Assembly (NCBI RefSeq): GCF_016741815.1
Contig: NZ_JAERRJ010000008.1
Location: forward strand, 124,001 to 188,000
DNA length: 64,000 bases
Direction of reading: 5' to 3'
Source: Nocardia acididurans
GTDB taxonomy: Bacteria; Actinomycetota; Actinomycetes; Mycobacteriales; Mycobacteriaceae
A program made the translations under genes and the position numbers. Under the pieces are notes generated by a model. It was not told the origin of the DNA and searched no databases. It saw nothing but the letters and a program-made list of their open reading frames with translations. Below are positions 35,416-45,168 of this stretch, in pieces. Each line of letters starts with the position of its first letter. Position 1 is the first letter of the stretch.

Positions 35416-36263
35416 ACACCCTGAATCTCGCACAGGCCGGGCAGGTCATCACCCACACCTCCACCGGAGAATCCGTGCAGTTCTGGATCCTGTCGGTGGT
35501 CGCGGTGCTCGGCGCGCTCGGCATGGTCTGCGCGCGCAAGGCCGTGCACTCGGCGCTGTGCCTGGCCGCCACCATGATCACACTGTCGGCGTTCTACATC
35601 GCGCAGAGCGCCCTGTTCCTGGGCATCGTGCAGATCGTCGTCTACACCGGCGCGGTCATGATGCTGTTCCTGTTCGTGCTCATGCTCGTCGGCGTCGACT
35701 CCGCCGAATCGCTCCAGGAGACCATCCGCGGGCAGCGCCTGGCCGTGCTCGTGGTCGGTGTCGGGTTCGGCATGCTGCTCATCGCCGCCATCGCACGCGG
35801 CATGACCGAACAGTCCGTCGCCACCACCGGACCCGGCCTCGGTGGCGACAACACCGTCGCCGCCCTCGCCGAACTGATCTTCGTGCGCTACGTGTGGGCG
35901 TTCGAACTCACCGGCGCGCTGCTGATCACCGCGACCATCGGCGCGATGGTGCTCGCGCACCGGGAACGGTTCGGTCCGCCGACAGATCAGCGGGAACTGT
36001 CCAAACAGCGATTCCGGGACGGCACGCGGGTCACCCCGCTGCCCACCCCCGGCGTGTACGCGCGCCACAACGCCGTCGACACCCCCGCCCGGCTGCCCGA
36101 CGGCTCCTTCGAGGAACTGTCGGTGTCCACCATCCTGCGGCACCGCCGCAACCGCGCCCACGAACAGGCCGCGGTGCTGTCGGTGAGCGACAACGGCAAC
36201 GGCAACGGGCACGACGCGAATGGCAAGAACGGCAACGACTCCCACGAGGAAGGCTTGCGGTGA
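35412..36263 (+). CDS. nuoJ: NADH-quinone oxidoreductase subunit J
   Basis: A 283-aa membrane subunit with five hydrophobic helices in the first 180 residues ([66 protein letters not shown]). The C-terminal 100 residues are hydrophilic, ending in an Asn/Gly/Asp-rich stretch [16 protein letters not shown], longer than in enteric NuoJ but usual for actinobacteria. GTG 35412 overlaps the nuoHI stop, and AAGGCGGG precedes it. NuoJ is part of the proton-pumping antiporter-like chain next to NuoH. Confidence 0.95.
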   Translation: MNTLNLAQAGQVITHTSTGESVQFWILSVVAVLGALGMVCARKAVHSALCLAATMITLSAFYIAQSALFLGIVQIVVYTGAVMMLFLFVLMLVGVDSAESLQETIRGQRLAVLVVGVGFGMLLIAAIARGMTEQSVATTGPGLGGDNTVAALAELIFVRYVWAFELTGALLITATIGAMVLAHRERFGPPTDQRELSKQRFRDGTRVTPLPTPGVYARHNAVDTPARLPDGSFEELSVSTILRHRRNRAHEQAAVLSVSDNGNGNGHDANGKNGNDSHEEGLR

Positions 36264-36559
36264 ACCCGGACAACTATCTGTATCTCTCGGCGCTGCTGTT
36301 CACCATCGGCGCCGCCGGTGTGCTGGTGCGCCGCAACGCGATCGTCGTATTCATGTGCATCGAGCTCATGCTCAACGCGGTCAACCTGGCCTTCGTCACC
36401 TTCGCCCGCCTGCACGCGAACCTCGACGGCCAGGTGTTCGCCTTCTTCACCATGGTCGTCGCGGCCGCCGAGGTCGTCGTCGGCCTCGCGATCATCATGA
36501 CCATCTTCCGCGCCCGCCGCTCGACCTCGGTCGACGACGCGAATCTCCTGCGGTACTGA
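36260..36559 (+). CDS. nuoK: NADH-quinone oxidoreductase subunit K
   Basis: A 99-aa, three-helix membrane subunit. The two conserved membrane glutamates needed for proton transfer are present in [15 protein letters not shown] and [14 protein letters not shown]. The start is GTG 36260, overlapping the nuoJ stop by four bases and preceded by GAGGAAGG. Size and sequence are standard. It ends two bases before the nuoL ATG. Confidence 0.96.
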   Translation: MNPDNYLYLSALLFTIGAAGVLVRRNAIVVFMCIELMLNAVNLAFVTFARLHANLDGQVFAFFTMVVAAAEVVVGLAIIMTIFRARRSTSVDDANLLRY

Positions 36560-36560
36560 C

Positions 36561-38450
36561 ATGGATACCGCACAGATGATGCTGTGGCTGCTGCCCGCCC
36601 TGCCGCTCGCCGGGGCCGTGATCCTGCTGCTGGCAGGACGATTCAGCAATGCGTGGGGACACGTCCTCGGGACCGTGATGGCGCTGGGCTCCTTCGGCGT
36701 CGCGGCGTGGGCGTTCGTCGAGATGCTCGACCGCGCCGACGCCGACCGGTCGGTCACCCACAGTCTGTTCAGCTGGGTGCCCGTCACCGGACTGCAGGTG
36801 GACTTCGCGCTGCAACTCGACCAACTGTCGATGTGCTTCGCGCTGTTGATCACCGGTGTCGGATCGCTCATCCACATCTACTCCATCGGATACATGAGCC
36901 ATGATCCGGAACGGCGGCGGTTCTTCGCCTACCTCAACCTGTTCCTGGCCGCCATGCTCGTGCTCGTGCTCGCCGGGAACTACCTGGTGCTGTACCTGGG
37001 GTGGGAGGGCGTCGGCCTGGCGTCGTATCTGCTGATCGGGTTCTGGTACCAGAAGCCCTCGGCCGCCGCCGCGGCCAAGAAGGCGTTCATCGTCAACCGG
37101 GTCGGCGACATGGGGCTGGCCATCGCGTTGATGATCATGTTCGCGACGTTCGGGAGCATCGACTTCGCCACCGTGTTCGGGGCTGCCGACGCCGCGGGCG
37201 AAGGGACACTGACCGCGATCGGGTTGCTGCTGCTGCTCGGTGCGTGCGGTAAGTCCGCGCAGGTGCCGCTGCAGTCCTGGCTCGGGGACGCGATGGAGGG
37301 CCCGACGCCGGTGTCGGCGCTCATCCACGCGGCCACCATGGTCACCGCGGGCGTGTACCTGATCGCGCGGTCCAATCCGATCTTCGATCTCGCACCCGGT
37401 GCCCAGGCGGCCGTCATGGCGGTCGGCGCCATCACGCTGCTGTTCGGTGCGGTCATCGGCTGCGCCAAGGACGACATCAAGAAGGCGCTCGCCGCCTCGA
37501 CCATGAGTCAGATCGGGTACATGATCCTCGCGGCGGGCCTCGGACCCATCGGCTACGCCGCCGCCATCATGCACCTGCTGACCCACGGATTCTTCAAGGC
37601 CGGGCTGTTCCTCGGCGCGGGCTCGGTCATGCACGCCATGGACGACGAAACCGATATGCGACGCTACGGCGGACTGCGCAAACTGCTGCCGATCACCTAC
37701 GTCACCTTCGGATTCGGCTACCTCGCCATCCTCGGCGTGCCGCCCTTCGCCGGATTCTTCTCCAAGGACCGGATCATCGAAGCCGCCTTCGCGCACGGCG
37801 GATTCGCCGGAATCATCACCGGCCTCGCCGCTCTCGTCGGTGCGGGCATCACCGCCTTCTACATGACCCGCGTCATGATCCTCACCTTCTTCGGCGAGAA
37901 GCGGTGGAAGGAAGGCACGCATCCGCACGAGGCCCCCGCCTCCATGACCGGCCCGATGATCCTGCTGGCCTTCGGCTCTCTCGCCTCGGGTGCACTGCTG
38001 GCATACGGGCACGCACTGCAGAACTGGCTCGAACCCGTCGTCGGCTACCACCACGCCGAACCGGTCATCCCGGTGTGGGCCATCACCTTCTTCGCCCTCG
38101 CCGTCGTCGCGGCCGGCGTCTGGGTGGCCTACGACCAGTACGCCAAGCAGACCATCCCCGAAACCGCGCCCGCCGCAACCCCGGTCATCGAAGCCGCCCG
38201 CCGCGACCTCTACGGCGACGCGTTCAACGAGGCCGCGTTCATGCGTCCCGGCCAGCACCTGACCCGGTCGCTGGTCTTCGTCGACAACCGCGGCATCGAC
38301 GGCCTGGTCAATACGACCGCCGCCGTCATCGGCGGCCTGTCGGCCCGGATCCGGCGCGTGCAAACCGGATTCGTGCGCTCCTACGCCCTGTCCATGTTCA
38401 CCGGCGCGGCCCTGGTGGCCGCCGCCCTGCTGGCGGTGAGGTTGCTTTGA
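36561..38450 (+). CDS. nuoL: NADH-quinone oxidoreductase subunit L
   Basis: A 629-aa antiporter-like subunit at the distal end of the membrane arm, with about 14 core helices. Hallmarks: [19 protein letters not shown] (membrane Glu), [13 protein letters not shown] (Lys), [34 protein letters not shown], and [18 protein letters not shown]. The C-terminus carries the long lateral helix typical of NuoL. ATG 36561 follows directly on nuoK. It pumps protons and, with NuoM and NuoN, drives energy coupling. Confidence 0.97.
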   Translation: MDTAQMMLWLLPALPLAGAVILLLAGRFSNAWGHVLGTVMALGSFGVAAWAFVEMLDRADADRSVTHSLFSWVPVTGLQVDFALQLDQLSMCFALLITGVGSLIHIYSIGYMSHDPERRRFFAYLNLFLAAMLVLVLAGNYLVLYLGWEGVGLASYLLIGFWYQKPSAAAAAKKAFIVNRVGDMGLAIALMIMFATFGSIDFATVFGAADAAGEGTLTAIGLLLLLGACGKSAQVPLQSWLGDAMEGPTPVSALIHAATMVTAGVYLIARSNPIFDLAPGAQAAVMAVGAITLLFGAVIGCAKDDIKKALAASTMSQIGYMILAAGLGPIGYAAAIMHLLTHGFFKAGLFLGAGSVMHAMDDETDMRRYGGLRKLLPITYVTFGFGYLAILGVPPFAGFFSKDRIIEAAFAHGGFAGIITGLAALVGAGITAFYMTRVMILTFFGEKRWKEGTHPHEAPASMTGPMILLAFGSLASGALLAYGHALQNWLEPVVGYHHAEPVIPVWAITFFALAVVAAGVWVAYDQYAKQTIPETAPAATPVIEAARRDLYGDAFNEAAFMRPGQHLTRSLVFVDNRGIDGLVNTTAAVIGGLSARIRRVQTGFVRSYALSMFTGAALVAAALLAVRLL

Positions 38451-40057
38451 GCGAATATCCCTGGCTGACAACACTGTGGGCGGTGCCGCTCGCCGGAGCG
38501 CTGCTGACACTGCTGTTCCCGGCCCGCTGGCAGACCGCCGCGCGCGCCTGGGCGCTGATCGTATCCCTCGGGACACTCGGCGTCGGCATCTATCTCGCCT
38601 CCCGGTTCGTGCCCGGCGGCGAACACTTCCAGTTCGTCGAATCCCACCAGTGGATCCCGGCATTCGGTGCGGGCTACACCCTCGGCATCGACGGCATCGC
38701 ACTCGTCCTGGTGCTGCTCACCGCCGGACTGGTGCCGCTGCTGCTGCTCGCCGGCTGGCGCGACGACCGCGAAGTCGGCTCCGGGCCGCGGGTCGTGCAC
38801 TACTACGTGGCGCTCACCCTGGTCGTCGAAGCCATGGTGCTCATCTCGTTCGTGGCGCTCGACATCCTGCTGTTCTACGTGTTCTTCGAAGTCATGCTCA
38901 TCCCGATGTACTTCCTCATCGGCGGATTCGGGCCGCGCGGCACCGATCCGGCACTGCGGCAACAGCGTTCGCGCGCGGCGGTGAAATTCCTGCTCTACAA
39001 CCTGTTCGGCGGACTCATCATGCTCGCCGCCGTCATCGGGCTCTACGTGCTCACCGCCCGCGAGCAGCTCGGCGCGAACGGCAACGGCACCTTCGACTTC
39101 CGGGTCGTCATGGAAGCCGCCAACTCCGGGCAGCTCGGGGCCGGGCCGGTGGTGCTCAACGCGCTGTTCCTCGGCTTCATGTTCGCCTTCGCCGTGAAAG
39201 CGCCGCTGTGGCCGCTGCACACCTGGCTCCCCGACGCCGCCGTCGCCGCGACACCGGCCAGCGCGGTGCTCATGATGGCAATCGTCGACAAGGTCGGCAC
39301 CTTCGGCATGCTGCGCTACTGCCTGCTGCTGTTCCCCACCGCCACCGCCGATTACGCGCCGGTCATCTGCGTGCTTGCGGTCATCGGGATCATCTACGGG
39401 GCCCTGCTGGCCATCGGGCAGACCGATGTCATGCGCCTGATCGCCTACACCTCGATCTCGCACTTCGGATTCATCATCCTCGGCATCTTCGCCCTCACCA
39501 CCCAGGGCGGCACCGGGGCCACGCTGTACATGGTCAACCACGGCATCTCCACCGCCGCACTGTTCCTGATCGCCGGATTCCTGGTCTCGCGCCGGGGAAC
39601 CCGCGTGATCGCCGAATACGGCGGGGTGCAGAAGGTCGCGCCGATCCTGGCGGGCACCTTCTTCATCGCCGGGCTCGCCACCCTGTCACTGCCGGGACTC
39701 GCACCGTTCATCAGCGAATTCCTGGTGCTGGTCGGCACATTCACGCGCTACCCGGTGGCCGCGATCCTCGCCTCCGTGGCGCTGGTGCTGGCGGCGCTGT
39801 ACGTGCTGTGGATGTACCAGCGCATGATGACCGGTCCGGTGAAGCCGGGCAACGAACGCATCTACGATCTGCTGCCGCGCGAAATGCTCGTGGTGGTGCC
39901 GCTCATCGGTGCGCTGCTGTTCCTCGGGGCCTACCCGAAACCCGTGCTCGACGCGGTGGATCCGGCCGTGGCCCGCACCCTCACCACCATCGGACAGCAT
40001 GATCCGGCGCCGGCCGTCAAGCCGGAAGCCTCGCCCACAGGAGGTACGCACAAGTGA
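38447..40057 (+). CDS. nuoM: NADH-quinone oxidoreductase subunit M
   Basis: A 536-aa antiporter-like membrane subunit. Signature stretches are [20 protein letters not shown] (membrane Glu), [39 protein letters not shown] (Lys), and [20 protein letters not shown]. The reading frame offers no ATG or GTG at the right place; TTG 38447 overlaps the nuoL stop and has GGTGAGG about five bases upstream, so I assign the rare TTG start, coupled to nuoL. The stop overlaps nuoN by four bases. Confidence 0.96.
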   Translation: MSEYPWLTTLWAVPLAGALLTLLFPARWQTAARAWALIVSLGTLGVGIYLASRFVPGGEHFQFVESHQWIPAFGAGYTLGIDGIALVLVLLTAGLVPLLLLAGWRDDREVGSGPRVVHYYVALTLVVEAMVLISFVALDILLFYVFFEVMLIPMYFLIGGFGPRGTDPALRQQRSRAAVKFLLYNLFGGLIMLAAVIGLYVLTAREQLGANGNGTFDFRVVMEAANSGQLGAGPVVLNALFLGFMFAFAVKAPLWPLHTWLPDAAVAATPASAVLMMAIVDKVGTFGMLRYCLLLFPTATADYAPVICVLAVIGIIYGALLAIGQTDVMRLIAYTSISHFGFIILGIFALTTQGGTGATLYMVNHGISTAALFLIAGFLVSRRGTRVIAEYGGVQKVAPILAGTFFIAGLATLSLPGLAPFISEFLVLVGTFTRYPVAAILASVALVLAALYVLWMYQRMMTGPVKPGNERIYDLLPREMLVVVPLIGALLFLGAYPKPVLDAVDPAVARTLTTIGQHDPAPAVKPEASPTGGTHK

Positions 40058-41691
40058 GCGGCACACCCCTGAACCTCGCCGCGGCAGCCGATTCGTGGCT
40101 GGCCGCGGCGGTGCCCGCGCCCTCGATCGAATACCGCGCCCTGTCGCCGATGCTCATCGTCTTCGGTGTCGCGGTGGTCATGGTGCTGGTGGAAGCGTTC
40201 GCGCCCCGGCGTTCCCGCTACCTGCTGCACCTGATCCTCGGACTGGGCGGCATGGGCGTCGCCCTCGGCGCGGTCATCGGCTTGCGCGGCAGCAACCAGA
40301 CCGTCGTGGTCGGCGCGGTCGCCGTCGACGGGGTCACCCTGTTCCTGCAGGGCACCATCCTGGTCGTGTCCATCCTCGGGCTGCTGTTCATCGCCGAACG
40401 CCGCGCCGACCGGCTGCCCATCGCCAAGGAAGGCCCCGGCACCTGGAGTCTGACCGCCTCGCGCGGGGTCGACGGGTTCACCCCGCAGGCCGCCTCCATG
40501 CCCGGCAGCTCCGACGAAATCGCCGCCGCCCGAGCCGGAGTCGCCACCACCGAGGTCTTCCCGCTCACCCTGTTCGCGGTCGCCGGGCTCATGCTCTTCC
40601 CGGCCTCCAACGACCTGCTCACCATGTTCATCGCCCTCGAGGTGCTCTCGCTGCCGCTGTATCTGCTGTGCGGGCTGGCCCGGCGGCGGCGGCTGCTCTC
40701 GCAGGAGGCGGCGCTGAAATACTTCCTGCTGGGCGCGTTCTCGTCCGCGTTCTTCCTCTACGGGATGGCACTGCTCTACGGCTACGCCGGCACCATCCGC
40801 CTGTCCGGTATCGCCGACGCCGTCACCCGCGACACCAGCGATTCGCACACTCTCGCCATCCTGGGCGTGGCCATGCTGGCCGTCGGCCTGCTCTTCAAGA
40901 TCGGCGCGGTGCCGTTCCAGTCCTGGGTGCCCGACGTCTACCAGGGCGCACCCACCTCGATCACCGCGTTCATGGCCGCCGCCACCAAGATCGCGGCAGT
41001 CGGTGCGCTGTTGCGCGTGCTGTACATCGCCGTCCCCGGCCTGCGCGACGACTGGCGGCCGGTGCTCGCGGCCATCGCCATCGCCACCATGGTCGTCGGC
41101 GCGGTCATGGCCATCACCCAGACCGATATGAAACGCATGCTCGCGTATTCCGCTGTCGCCCACGCCGGTTTCATTCTCACGGCGCTGGTCGCGGCCAACA
41201 CCGCGGGCGTCTCCTCGGTCCTGTTCTACCTCGCCGTCTACGGCTTCGGCACCCTCGGCGCATTCGCCGTCGTCAGCCTGGTCCGCGACGAGAACGGCGA
41301 CGAGGCCACCGCCCTGTCCGCCTGGGCCGGCATGGGCCGCCGCTCCCCCTGGCTGGCCACCATCTTCTCCCTGTTCCTGCTCTCCTTCGCCGGCATCCCC
41401 CTCACCTCCGGTTTCATCGCCAAGTTCGCGGTCTTCGAGGCCGCCTCCTCCGGCGGCGCCACCCCCCTGGTGATCGTCGGCGTCATCACCAGCGCCATCG
41501 CCGCCTTCTTCTACATCCGCGTCATCGTCCTCATGTTCTTCACCGACGCCCCCGACACCCCACCCACCCTGGTCTCACCCACCCTCACCACCTCGGTCAT
41601 CGCCCTCACCGCGGCGGCCACCCTCGTCCTCGGCATCTTCCCCCAACCCCTGCTCGACCTCGCCGAGAACGCGGCCACCTTCGCCCGCTGA
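40054..41691 (+). CDS. nuoN: NADH-quinone oxidoreductase subunit N
   Basis: A 545-aa antiporter-like subunit, last gene of the operon. Core motifs: FIALEVLSLPLYLLCGLAR (Glu), KIGAVPFQSWVPDVYQGAPTSITAFMAAATKIAAVG (Lys), TDMKRMLAYSAVAHAGFILTAL. A 50-residue insertion rich in small residues lies at about 120-170 (GTWSLTASRGVDGFTPQAASMPGSSD), as in other mycolate actinobacteria. GTG 40054 follows AGGAGG, which lies inside the nuoM end. A strong hairpin terminator begins 13 bp after the stop. Confidence 0.96.
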   Translation: MSGTPLNLAAAADSWLAAAVPAPSIEYRALSPMLIVFGVAVVMVLVEAFAPRRSRYLLHLILGLGGMGVALGAVIGLRGSNQTVVVGAVAVDGVTLFLQGTILVVSILGLLFIAERRADRLPIAKEGPGTWSLTASRGVDGFTPQAASMPGSSDEIAAARAGVATTEVFPLTLFAVAGLMLFPASNDLLTMFIALEVLSLPLYLLCGLARRRRLLSQEAALKYFLLGAFSSAFFLYGMALLYGYAGTIRLSGIADAVTRDTSDSHTLAILGVAMLAVGLLFKIGAVPFQSWVPDVYQGAPTSITAFMAAATKIAAVGALLRVLYIAVPGLRDDWRPVLAAIAIATMVVGAVMAITQTDMKRMLAYSAVAHAGFILTALVAANTAGVSSVLFYLAVYGFGTLGAFAVVSLVRDENGDEATALSAWAGMGRRSPWLATIFSLFLLSFAGIPLTSGFIAKFAVFEAASSGGATPLVIVGVITSAIAAFFYIRVIVLMFFTDAPDTPPTLVSPTLTTSVIALTAAATLVLGIFPQPLLDLAENAATFAR

Positions 41692-41704
41692 CCCGACCCC
41701 CACC

Positions 41705-41738
41705 CGGGAGGCCCGCCGCACCAGCGGCGGGCCTCCCG
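41705..41738 (+). terminator. Rho-independent terminator of the nuo operon
   Basis: CGGGAGGCCCGCCGC pairs perfectly with its complement (15 bp) around an ACCA loop, followed by CACTTTTC. It is among the strongest hairpins in the window. Confidence 0.9.
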
Positions 41739-41807
41739 CACTTTTCAGAACCCATTGCGGCACAGGACATCCGACGGTAGGACTGAACCGGACGAAGGAG
41801 AAGACCC

Positions 41808-42182
41808 ATGACAGCGATAGCCACCTTCGGTGCGATCTCTCTCGACACCGACAACCCCGGTGCACTCGCCCAGTTCTACCGAGCCCTGCTGGACCTCAAA
41901 CCGATCTACGAATCCACCGACGCGGTAGTCCTGCAGAACGAGCACCTCATGCTCAGCATCGAACGGGTCGAAGAACACATCCGCCCGGACTGGCCCGCCA
42001 ACCAGATCCCCAAACAAATGCACCTGGACCTGTTCGTCACCGACCTCGACACCGCCGAACACGCCGCGATCGCCTGTGGCGCAACCAAACCCAGCCACCA
42101 ACCCGCCCCGGACAACTGGCGCGTCCTCCTCGACCCCGCAGGCCACCCCTTCTGTCTGACCCTTCCGCCCGCCGGCCTCTGA
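41808..42182 (+). CDS. VOC-superfamily (glyoxalase/bleomycin-resistance-like) protein
   Basis: A 124-aa protein with two beta-alpha-beta-beta-beta units: ISLDTDNPGALAQFYRALLDLKPIYESTDAVVLQN and HLDLFVTDLDTAEHAAIACGATKPSHQPAPDNWRVLLDPAGHPFCLTLP. The ending DPAGHPFCL is the family signature. The metal ligands of true glyoxalase I are only partly matched, so the substrate is unknown; many such small actinobacterial proteins are unassigned. AAGGAGAAG stands a few bases before the ATG. It is a separate unit after the nuo terminator. Confidence 0.88.
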   Translation: MTAIATFGAISLDTDNPGALAQFYRALLDLKPIYESTDAVVLQNEHLMLSIERVEEHIRPDWPANQIPKQMHLDLFVTDLDTAEHAAIACGATKPSHQPAPDNWRVLLDPAGHPFCLTLPPAGL

Positions 42183-42239
42183 TCGGGCGGGCGACCGCGC
42201 TCGCGTGAGGCCGGGGCCGGCTCCCGTAGGCTCAGGCGC

Positions 42240-43145
42240 GTGCGTGTACTCGTCACCGGCGCGGCCGGGTATCTGGGCCGGGCGGTGGTTTCGGCGCTCG
42301 CCGCGGCCGGGCATGCGCCGATTGCCATGGTGCACAAGCCGAACGCGGAGATCGGCGGGGTTGCGGAGGTGCGCGTTGCGGATCTGCTCGATCCGGATTC
42401 GCTGCGCCGCGCGGTGCGCGGGGTCGAGGCGGTGTGTCATCTGGCCGGGCTCGGCAATGCGCGCGAATCGATCGAGGAGCCGCTGCGGTACTACCGGGTG
42501 AACACGGCGGGTACGGTCAGCCTGCTCGAGGCCATGGCGGGCGCGGGGGTCCAGACACTCGTCTTCGCCTCCACCGCTGCCATTTACGCGACCGCCGACG
42601 GTGTGGCGTTGGGTGAGGACGCCGCGGCCGCACCCGCGCACCCGTATGCGAGCAGCAAGCTGGCGGCGGAATGGGCCATCGACGCGCAGGCGCGCACGGG
42701 GGCCGTGGCGGCGACCGTGCTGCGGTTGATGAACCTCACCGGCGGACACGACCCCAACCCGACCCGGCTGATACCGCGAACACTCGCCGCGGCGCTGGGC
42801 GACGGCGTGCTCGAGATCAACGGGGACGGCAGCGTGTGCCGCGATTACGTGCACGTCGCCGATGCCGCCGCCGCATGCGTCGCGGCCCTGGACCATCCGG
42901 CCGCACCGGGGACGAGCCGCCGCTACAACATCGGCAGCGGGCGCGGCACCAGCATTCTCGATATCGTCGCGGCCGTCGAGCGCGTCACCGGGCGGCCGGT
43001 GCCGGTGCGGCACCGGCCCGCAGCGCCGGAAGCGGCCGTGCTCATCGCCGACCCGGCACAGGCGCGGGCCGAACTCGGCTGGACGGCAACGCATTCCGGT
43101 ATCGACGAGCTGGTGCGCGATACCTGGCGGGCGAGGGGGTGCTGA
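42240..43145 (+). CDS. NAD-dependent epimerase/dehydratase
   Basis: A 301-aa extended SDR with all landmarks of a UDP-glucose 4-epimerase-like enzyme: RVLVTGAAGYLGRAVVSAL (NAD loop), VCHLAGLGNARES, the Ser-Thr and YASSKLAAEW (YxxxK catalytic pair), GSVCRDYVHVADAA and RRYNIGSGRGTSILD (nucleotide-sugar side). The start is GTG 42240. The substrate is probably a nucleotide sugar, perhaps UDP-galactose, but the gene stands alone without glycosyltransferases nearby. Its stop is a few bases from the convergent SRPBCC gene. Confidence 0.9.
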   Translation: MRVLVTGAAGYLGRAVVSALAAAGHAPIAMVHKPNAEIGGVAEVRVADLLDPDSLRRAVRGVEAVCHLAGLGNARESIEEPLRYYRVNTAGTVSLLEAMAGAGVQTLVFASTAAIYATADGVALGEDAAAAPAHPYASSKLAAEWAIDAQARTGAVAATVLRLMNLTGGHDPNPTRLIPRTLAAALGDGVLEINGDGSVCRDYVHVADAAAACVAALDHPAAPGTSRRYNIGSGRGTSILDIVAAVERVTGRPVPVRHRPAAPEAAVLIADPAQARAELGWTATHSGIDELVRDTWRARGC

Positions 43146-43149
43146 GCCG

Positions 43150-43602
43150 TCAGCGGTTCATCTGGAGCCGGACCATGCGTTCGGCGCGCTGCTTCAAGGC
43201 CACATTGAGCCGCGCGAACGCCGTGCCGGAATTGTCGATCGCCTCGCGGGTGCAGGGCACCAGCAGGCCGGTGAAGCGGGCGCTGTGCTCGAGCCGGGTG
43301 CGGCGGCCGGGCAGCGGGGTGAGGGCGAAACGGTGTTCGCTGTCGAAGATTCCGGGCAGCAGCAGCCGGTTGAGCCAGCTCAGTTCCCGGCAGGGGTCGG
43401 CGGTGAGTACTTCGGGGTCGAAGGTCATCTCTTTGGCGTGCGCGGGGACCATGCGCAGGCGCAGCCGGCAGCCGGGCCGCAAATCGCCGACGGCTTCCAC
43501 GATGAAGGGATTCCAGCGTGGGTATTGATCCAGGTCGGTGAGGACCTGCCAGACGTAGTCGGGCGACGCGTCGATCTCTATGGAGGTGCTGATCTCACGC
43601 AT
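43150..43602 (-). CDS. SRPBCC-family (polyketide cyclase-like) protein
   Basis: A 150-aa START-like ligand-binding protein: EISTSIEIDASPDYVWQVLTDLDQYPRWNPFIVEAVGDLRPGCRLRLRMVP, then FTGLLVPCTREAIDNSGTAFARLNVALKQRAE. The fold forms a hydrophobic pocket; no catalytic residue can be picked. I take the ATG ending at 43602; one 48 bp upstream is also possible. It is divergent from a TetR gene with two related operator-like sequences in between, so it is very probably the TetR target. Confidence 0.85.
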   Translation of the reverse strand: MREISTSIEIDASPDYVWQVLTDLDQYPRWNPFIVEAVGDLRPGCRLRLRMVPAHAKEMTFDPEVLTADPCRELSWLNRLLLPGIFDSEHRFALTPLPGRRTRLEHSARFTGLLVPCTREAIDNSGTAFARLNVALKQRAERMVRLQMNR

Positions 43603-43672
43603 GGGGACTTCAACTTTCGAGGAGGGGGTGTGCGATGCGGTGGATGCCATCGCCTGCCCACCCCAGCCAATA

Positions 43673-43694
43673 AAACGAGACGCGCGTCTCGTTT
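43673..43694. promoter_or_regulatory. TetR operator palindrome (site 1)
   Basis: A 22-bp perfect palindrome, AAACGAGACGC followed by its complement, lies 71 bp upstream of the SRPBCC gene start and 64 bp from the TetR gene. The size and symmetry are typical for TetR dimers. Confidence 0.8.
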
Positions 43695-43726
43695 GTCGAA
43701 GTATGCGCCGCTCACGCAGACTTGTC

Positions 43727-43747
43727 AAAACGCAACGTCTCGTTCTT
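43727..43747. promoter_or_regulatory. Second, imperfect TetR operator over the tetR promoter
   Basis: AAAACG...CGTCTCGTT repeats the right arm of site 1 exactly (43736-43744) and the left arm partly. A -35-like TTGTCA (43722-43727) overlaps it, so binding would repress the regulator's own promoter. Confidence 0.55.
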
Positions 43748-43757
43748 AGAATGGCTC

Positions 43758-44336
43758 ATGCCGCCGTCTTCCACGCCGAAACCGCGTACTGCCCGCTCCC
43801 GCAAGGAGATTCTGGACGCGGCGTTCGAACTCGCGATGGCACACGGGTACGCGAAACTCACCATGGAGGGTGTCGCCGCGCGCGCCCGCGTCGGCAAGCA
43901 GACCATCTACCGGTGGTGGCCCTCGAAAGCCGCTCTCGCCCTGGATGTCCTGAACGACCGCATCGGCGCGGCAACCGATTTCCCGGACACCGGTGACATC
44001 ACCGCCGACCTCACCACCCAGATCACCGCCGTGGCCACGCTGTTCAACAGCCCGATGGCCGGCATCTTCCGCGGTGTCATCGCCGATGCCCAGTCCGACC
44101 TGCGCGTAGCCGAGGCCGTGGCCGCCACCTTCCTCGGCCCGCGCGCCGAGGCGTGCGCGCGCCGCCTCGACATCGCGGTCGCCCAGGGCCAGATCCGCGC
44201 CGACATCCCGACCGCCGATATGGTCGAACTGCTGTACGGGCCGCTCTACTACCGGGTTCTGCTGCGCGATCTGCCGCTCACCGGCGAGCACGCCCTCGAT
44301 GTGCTGCGCTCGGTCCTGGGCGGCCTGGCCACCTGA
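43758..44336 (+). CDS. TetR-family transcriptional regulator
   Basis: A 192-aa repressor. Helix-turn-helix at residues 14-57: RKEILDAAFELAMAHGYAKLTMEGVAARARVGKQTIYRWWPSKAALALD. The C-terminal domain (TetR_C_16-like, GIFRGVIADAQSDLRVAEAVAATFLGPRAEACARRLDIA) ends YYRVLLRDLPLTGEHALDVLRSVLGGLAT. I use ATG 43758 (MPPSSTPKPRTARS). The transcript is probably nearly leaderless, since its promoter region lies only about 10 bp upstream. It likely represses itself and the divergent SRPBCC gene. Confidence 0.88.
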   Translation: MPPSSTPKPRTARSRKEILDAAFELAMAHGYAKLTMEGVAARARVGKQTIYRWWPSKAALALDVLNDRIGAATDFPDTGDITADLTTQITAVATLFNSPMAGIFRGVIADAQSDLRVAEAVAATFLGPRAEACARRLDIAVAQGQIRADIPTADMVELLYGPLYYRVLLRDLPLTGEHALDVLRSVLGGLAT

Positions 44337-44410
44337 CGACGACCTCGGCAGCCCGGCCGCACGACCGTTGCCCACCGGCCGCCGTCGCGGCGGCGGGTAC
44401 GGTCGACGGC

Positions 44411-44833
44411 ATGGCCGACCTCGACAGCGCGAACGGGCATGCGTACCTGTCGTATCCGGCGCTGGCGCTAGGCATGGCGCGCCTGGTCGATCCAGGATTC
44501 CCGGCCGAACTCGCCGCGCGGCAGGACGCCATCGTGGCCGCGTTCGAACGGCGGCTGCTCGCCTCCCCGACCGGGCTGCTGGACACCTTTCCCGGCGAGG
44601 CGTATCCGACCGATGTGGCGGCCGTGGCCGCGGCGATCGCGGTGCACGGCCGCGCGACCGAGACCGATCATTCCGCGGTGCTGGCGCACTGGGCGCGGCA
44701 GGTGCGCGCCGTGCGGCTCGACGCGGGCACGGGACTCGTGGTGCAGCGCATGGGCCTCGACGGCCGGGCACACGACGCGCCACGGGCGTCGGGCACCGGT
44801 TTCGCCGCCTACTTCGCCGGTTTCGCGGATTGA
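44411..44833 (+). CDS. Hypothetical protein, possibly a truncated fragment
   Basis: A 140-aa soluble protein: YLSYPALALGMARLVDPGFPAELAARQDAIVAAFERRLLASPTGLLDTFPGEAYPTDVAAVAAAIAVHGRATETDHSAVLAHWARQVRA...DAPRASGTGFAAYFAGFAD. The pattern of helices with GEAYPTDVAAV and a terminal SGT-AAY-FAD recalls the alpha-toroid proteins near linalool-dehydratase-like families, which are much longer. It may therefore be a middle fragment lacking both ends, yet the frame is intact with good codon bias. I cannot decide. ATG 44411 has no obvious ribosome site. A small membrane-protein gene follows after 20 bp. Confidence 0.55.
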   Translation: MADLDSANGHAYLSYPALALGMARLVDPGFPAELAARQDAIVAAFERRLLASPTGLLDTFPGEAYPTDVAAVAAAIAVHGRATETDHSAVLAHWARQVRAVRLDAGTGLVVQRMGLDGRAHDAPRASGTGFAAYFAGFAD

Positions 44834-44853
44834 GGAGGACCGGAGCTGGCGGC

Positions 44854-45162
44854 ATGAGAAAACCGAGTGCCGCGCAACGACATTCGGTGTGGCGGCTGAT
44901 CCGCGTTCCGGTGGTCGCGATCGTCGTGTACCTCGTGCTGCGCCTGATCCTGGCGGGACTGTCCGCGCGGCACAGGTTCGGTTCACCGGACGGGGTGGGC
45001 GTGGACTTCCTCGCCGTCAGTGCCGCGGTGGTCGCCCTGCGTGTCCTGCTGCTGGTCGGGCTACCGGCCTACTTCGCCTATCGCCTGGTGTCGTACCTGG
45101 TTGCCCGCGCCCTGGATACACGGGACGCGCCGCCCCCACCCGTCGAGGCGGGGCCGACGTAA
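44854..45162 (+). CDS. Small membrane protein of unknown function
   Basis: A 102-aa protein with a basic N-terminus and two hydrophobic helices, VPVVAIVVYLVLRLILAGLS (about 18-37) and AVSAAVVALRVLLLVGLPAYFAYRLVSYLVA (about 55-85), then a short Pro-rich cytoplasmic tail. GGAGCTGG lies before ATG 44854. No family recognised. It is likely cotranscribed with the preceding hypothetical gene and is convergent with the XRE regulator. Confidence 0.65.
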   Translation: MRKPSAAQRHSVWRLIRVPVVAIVVYLVLRLILAGLSARHRFGSPDGVGVDFLAVSAAVVALRVLLLVGLPAYFAYRLVSYLVARALDTRDAPPPPVEAGPT

Positions 45163-45168
45163 CCGGCC

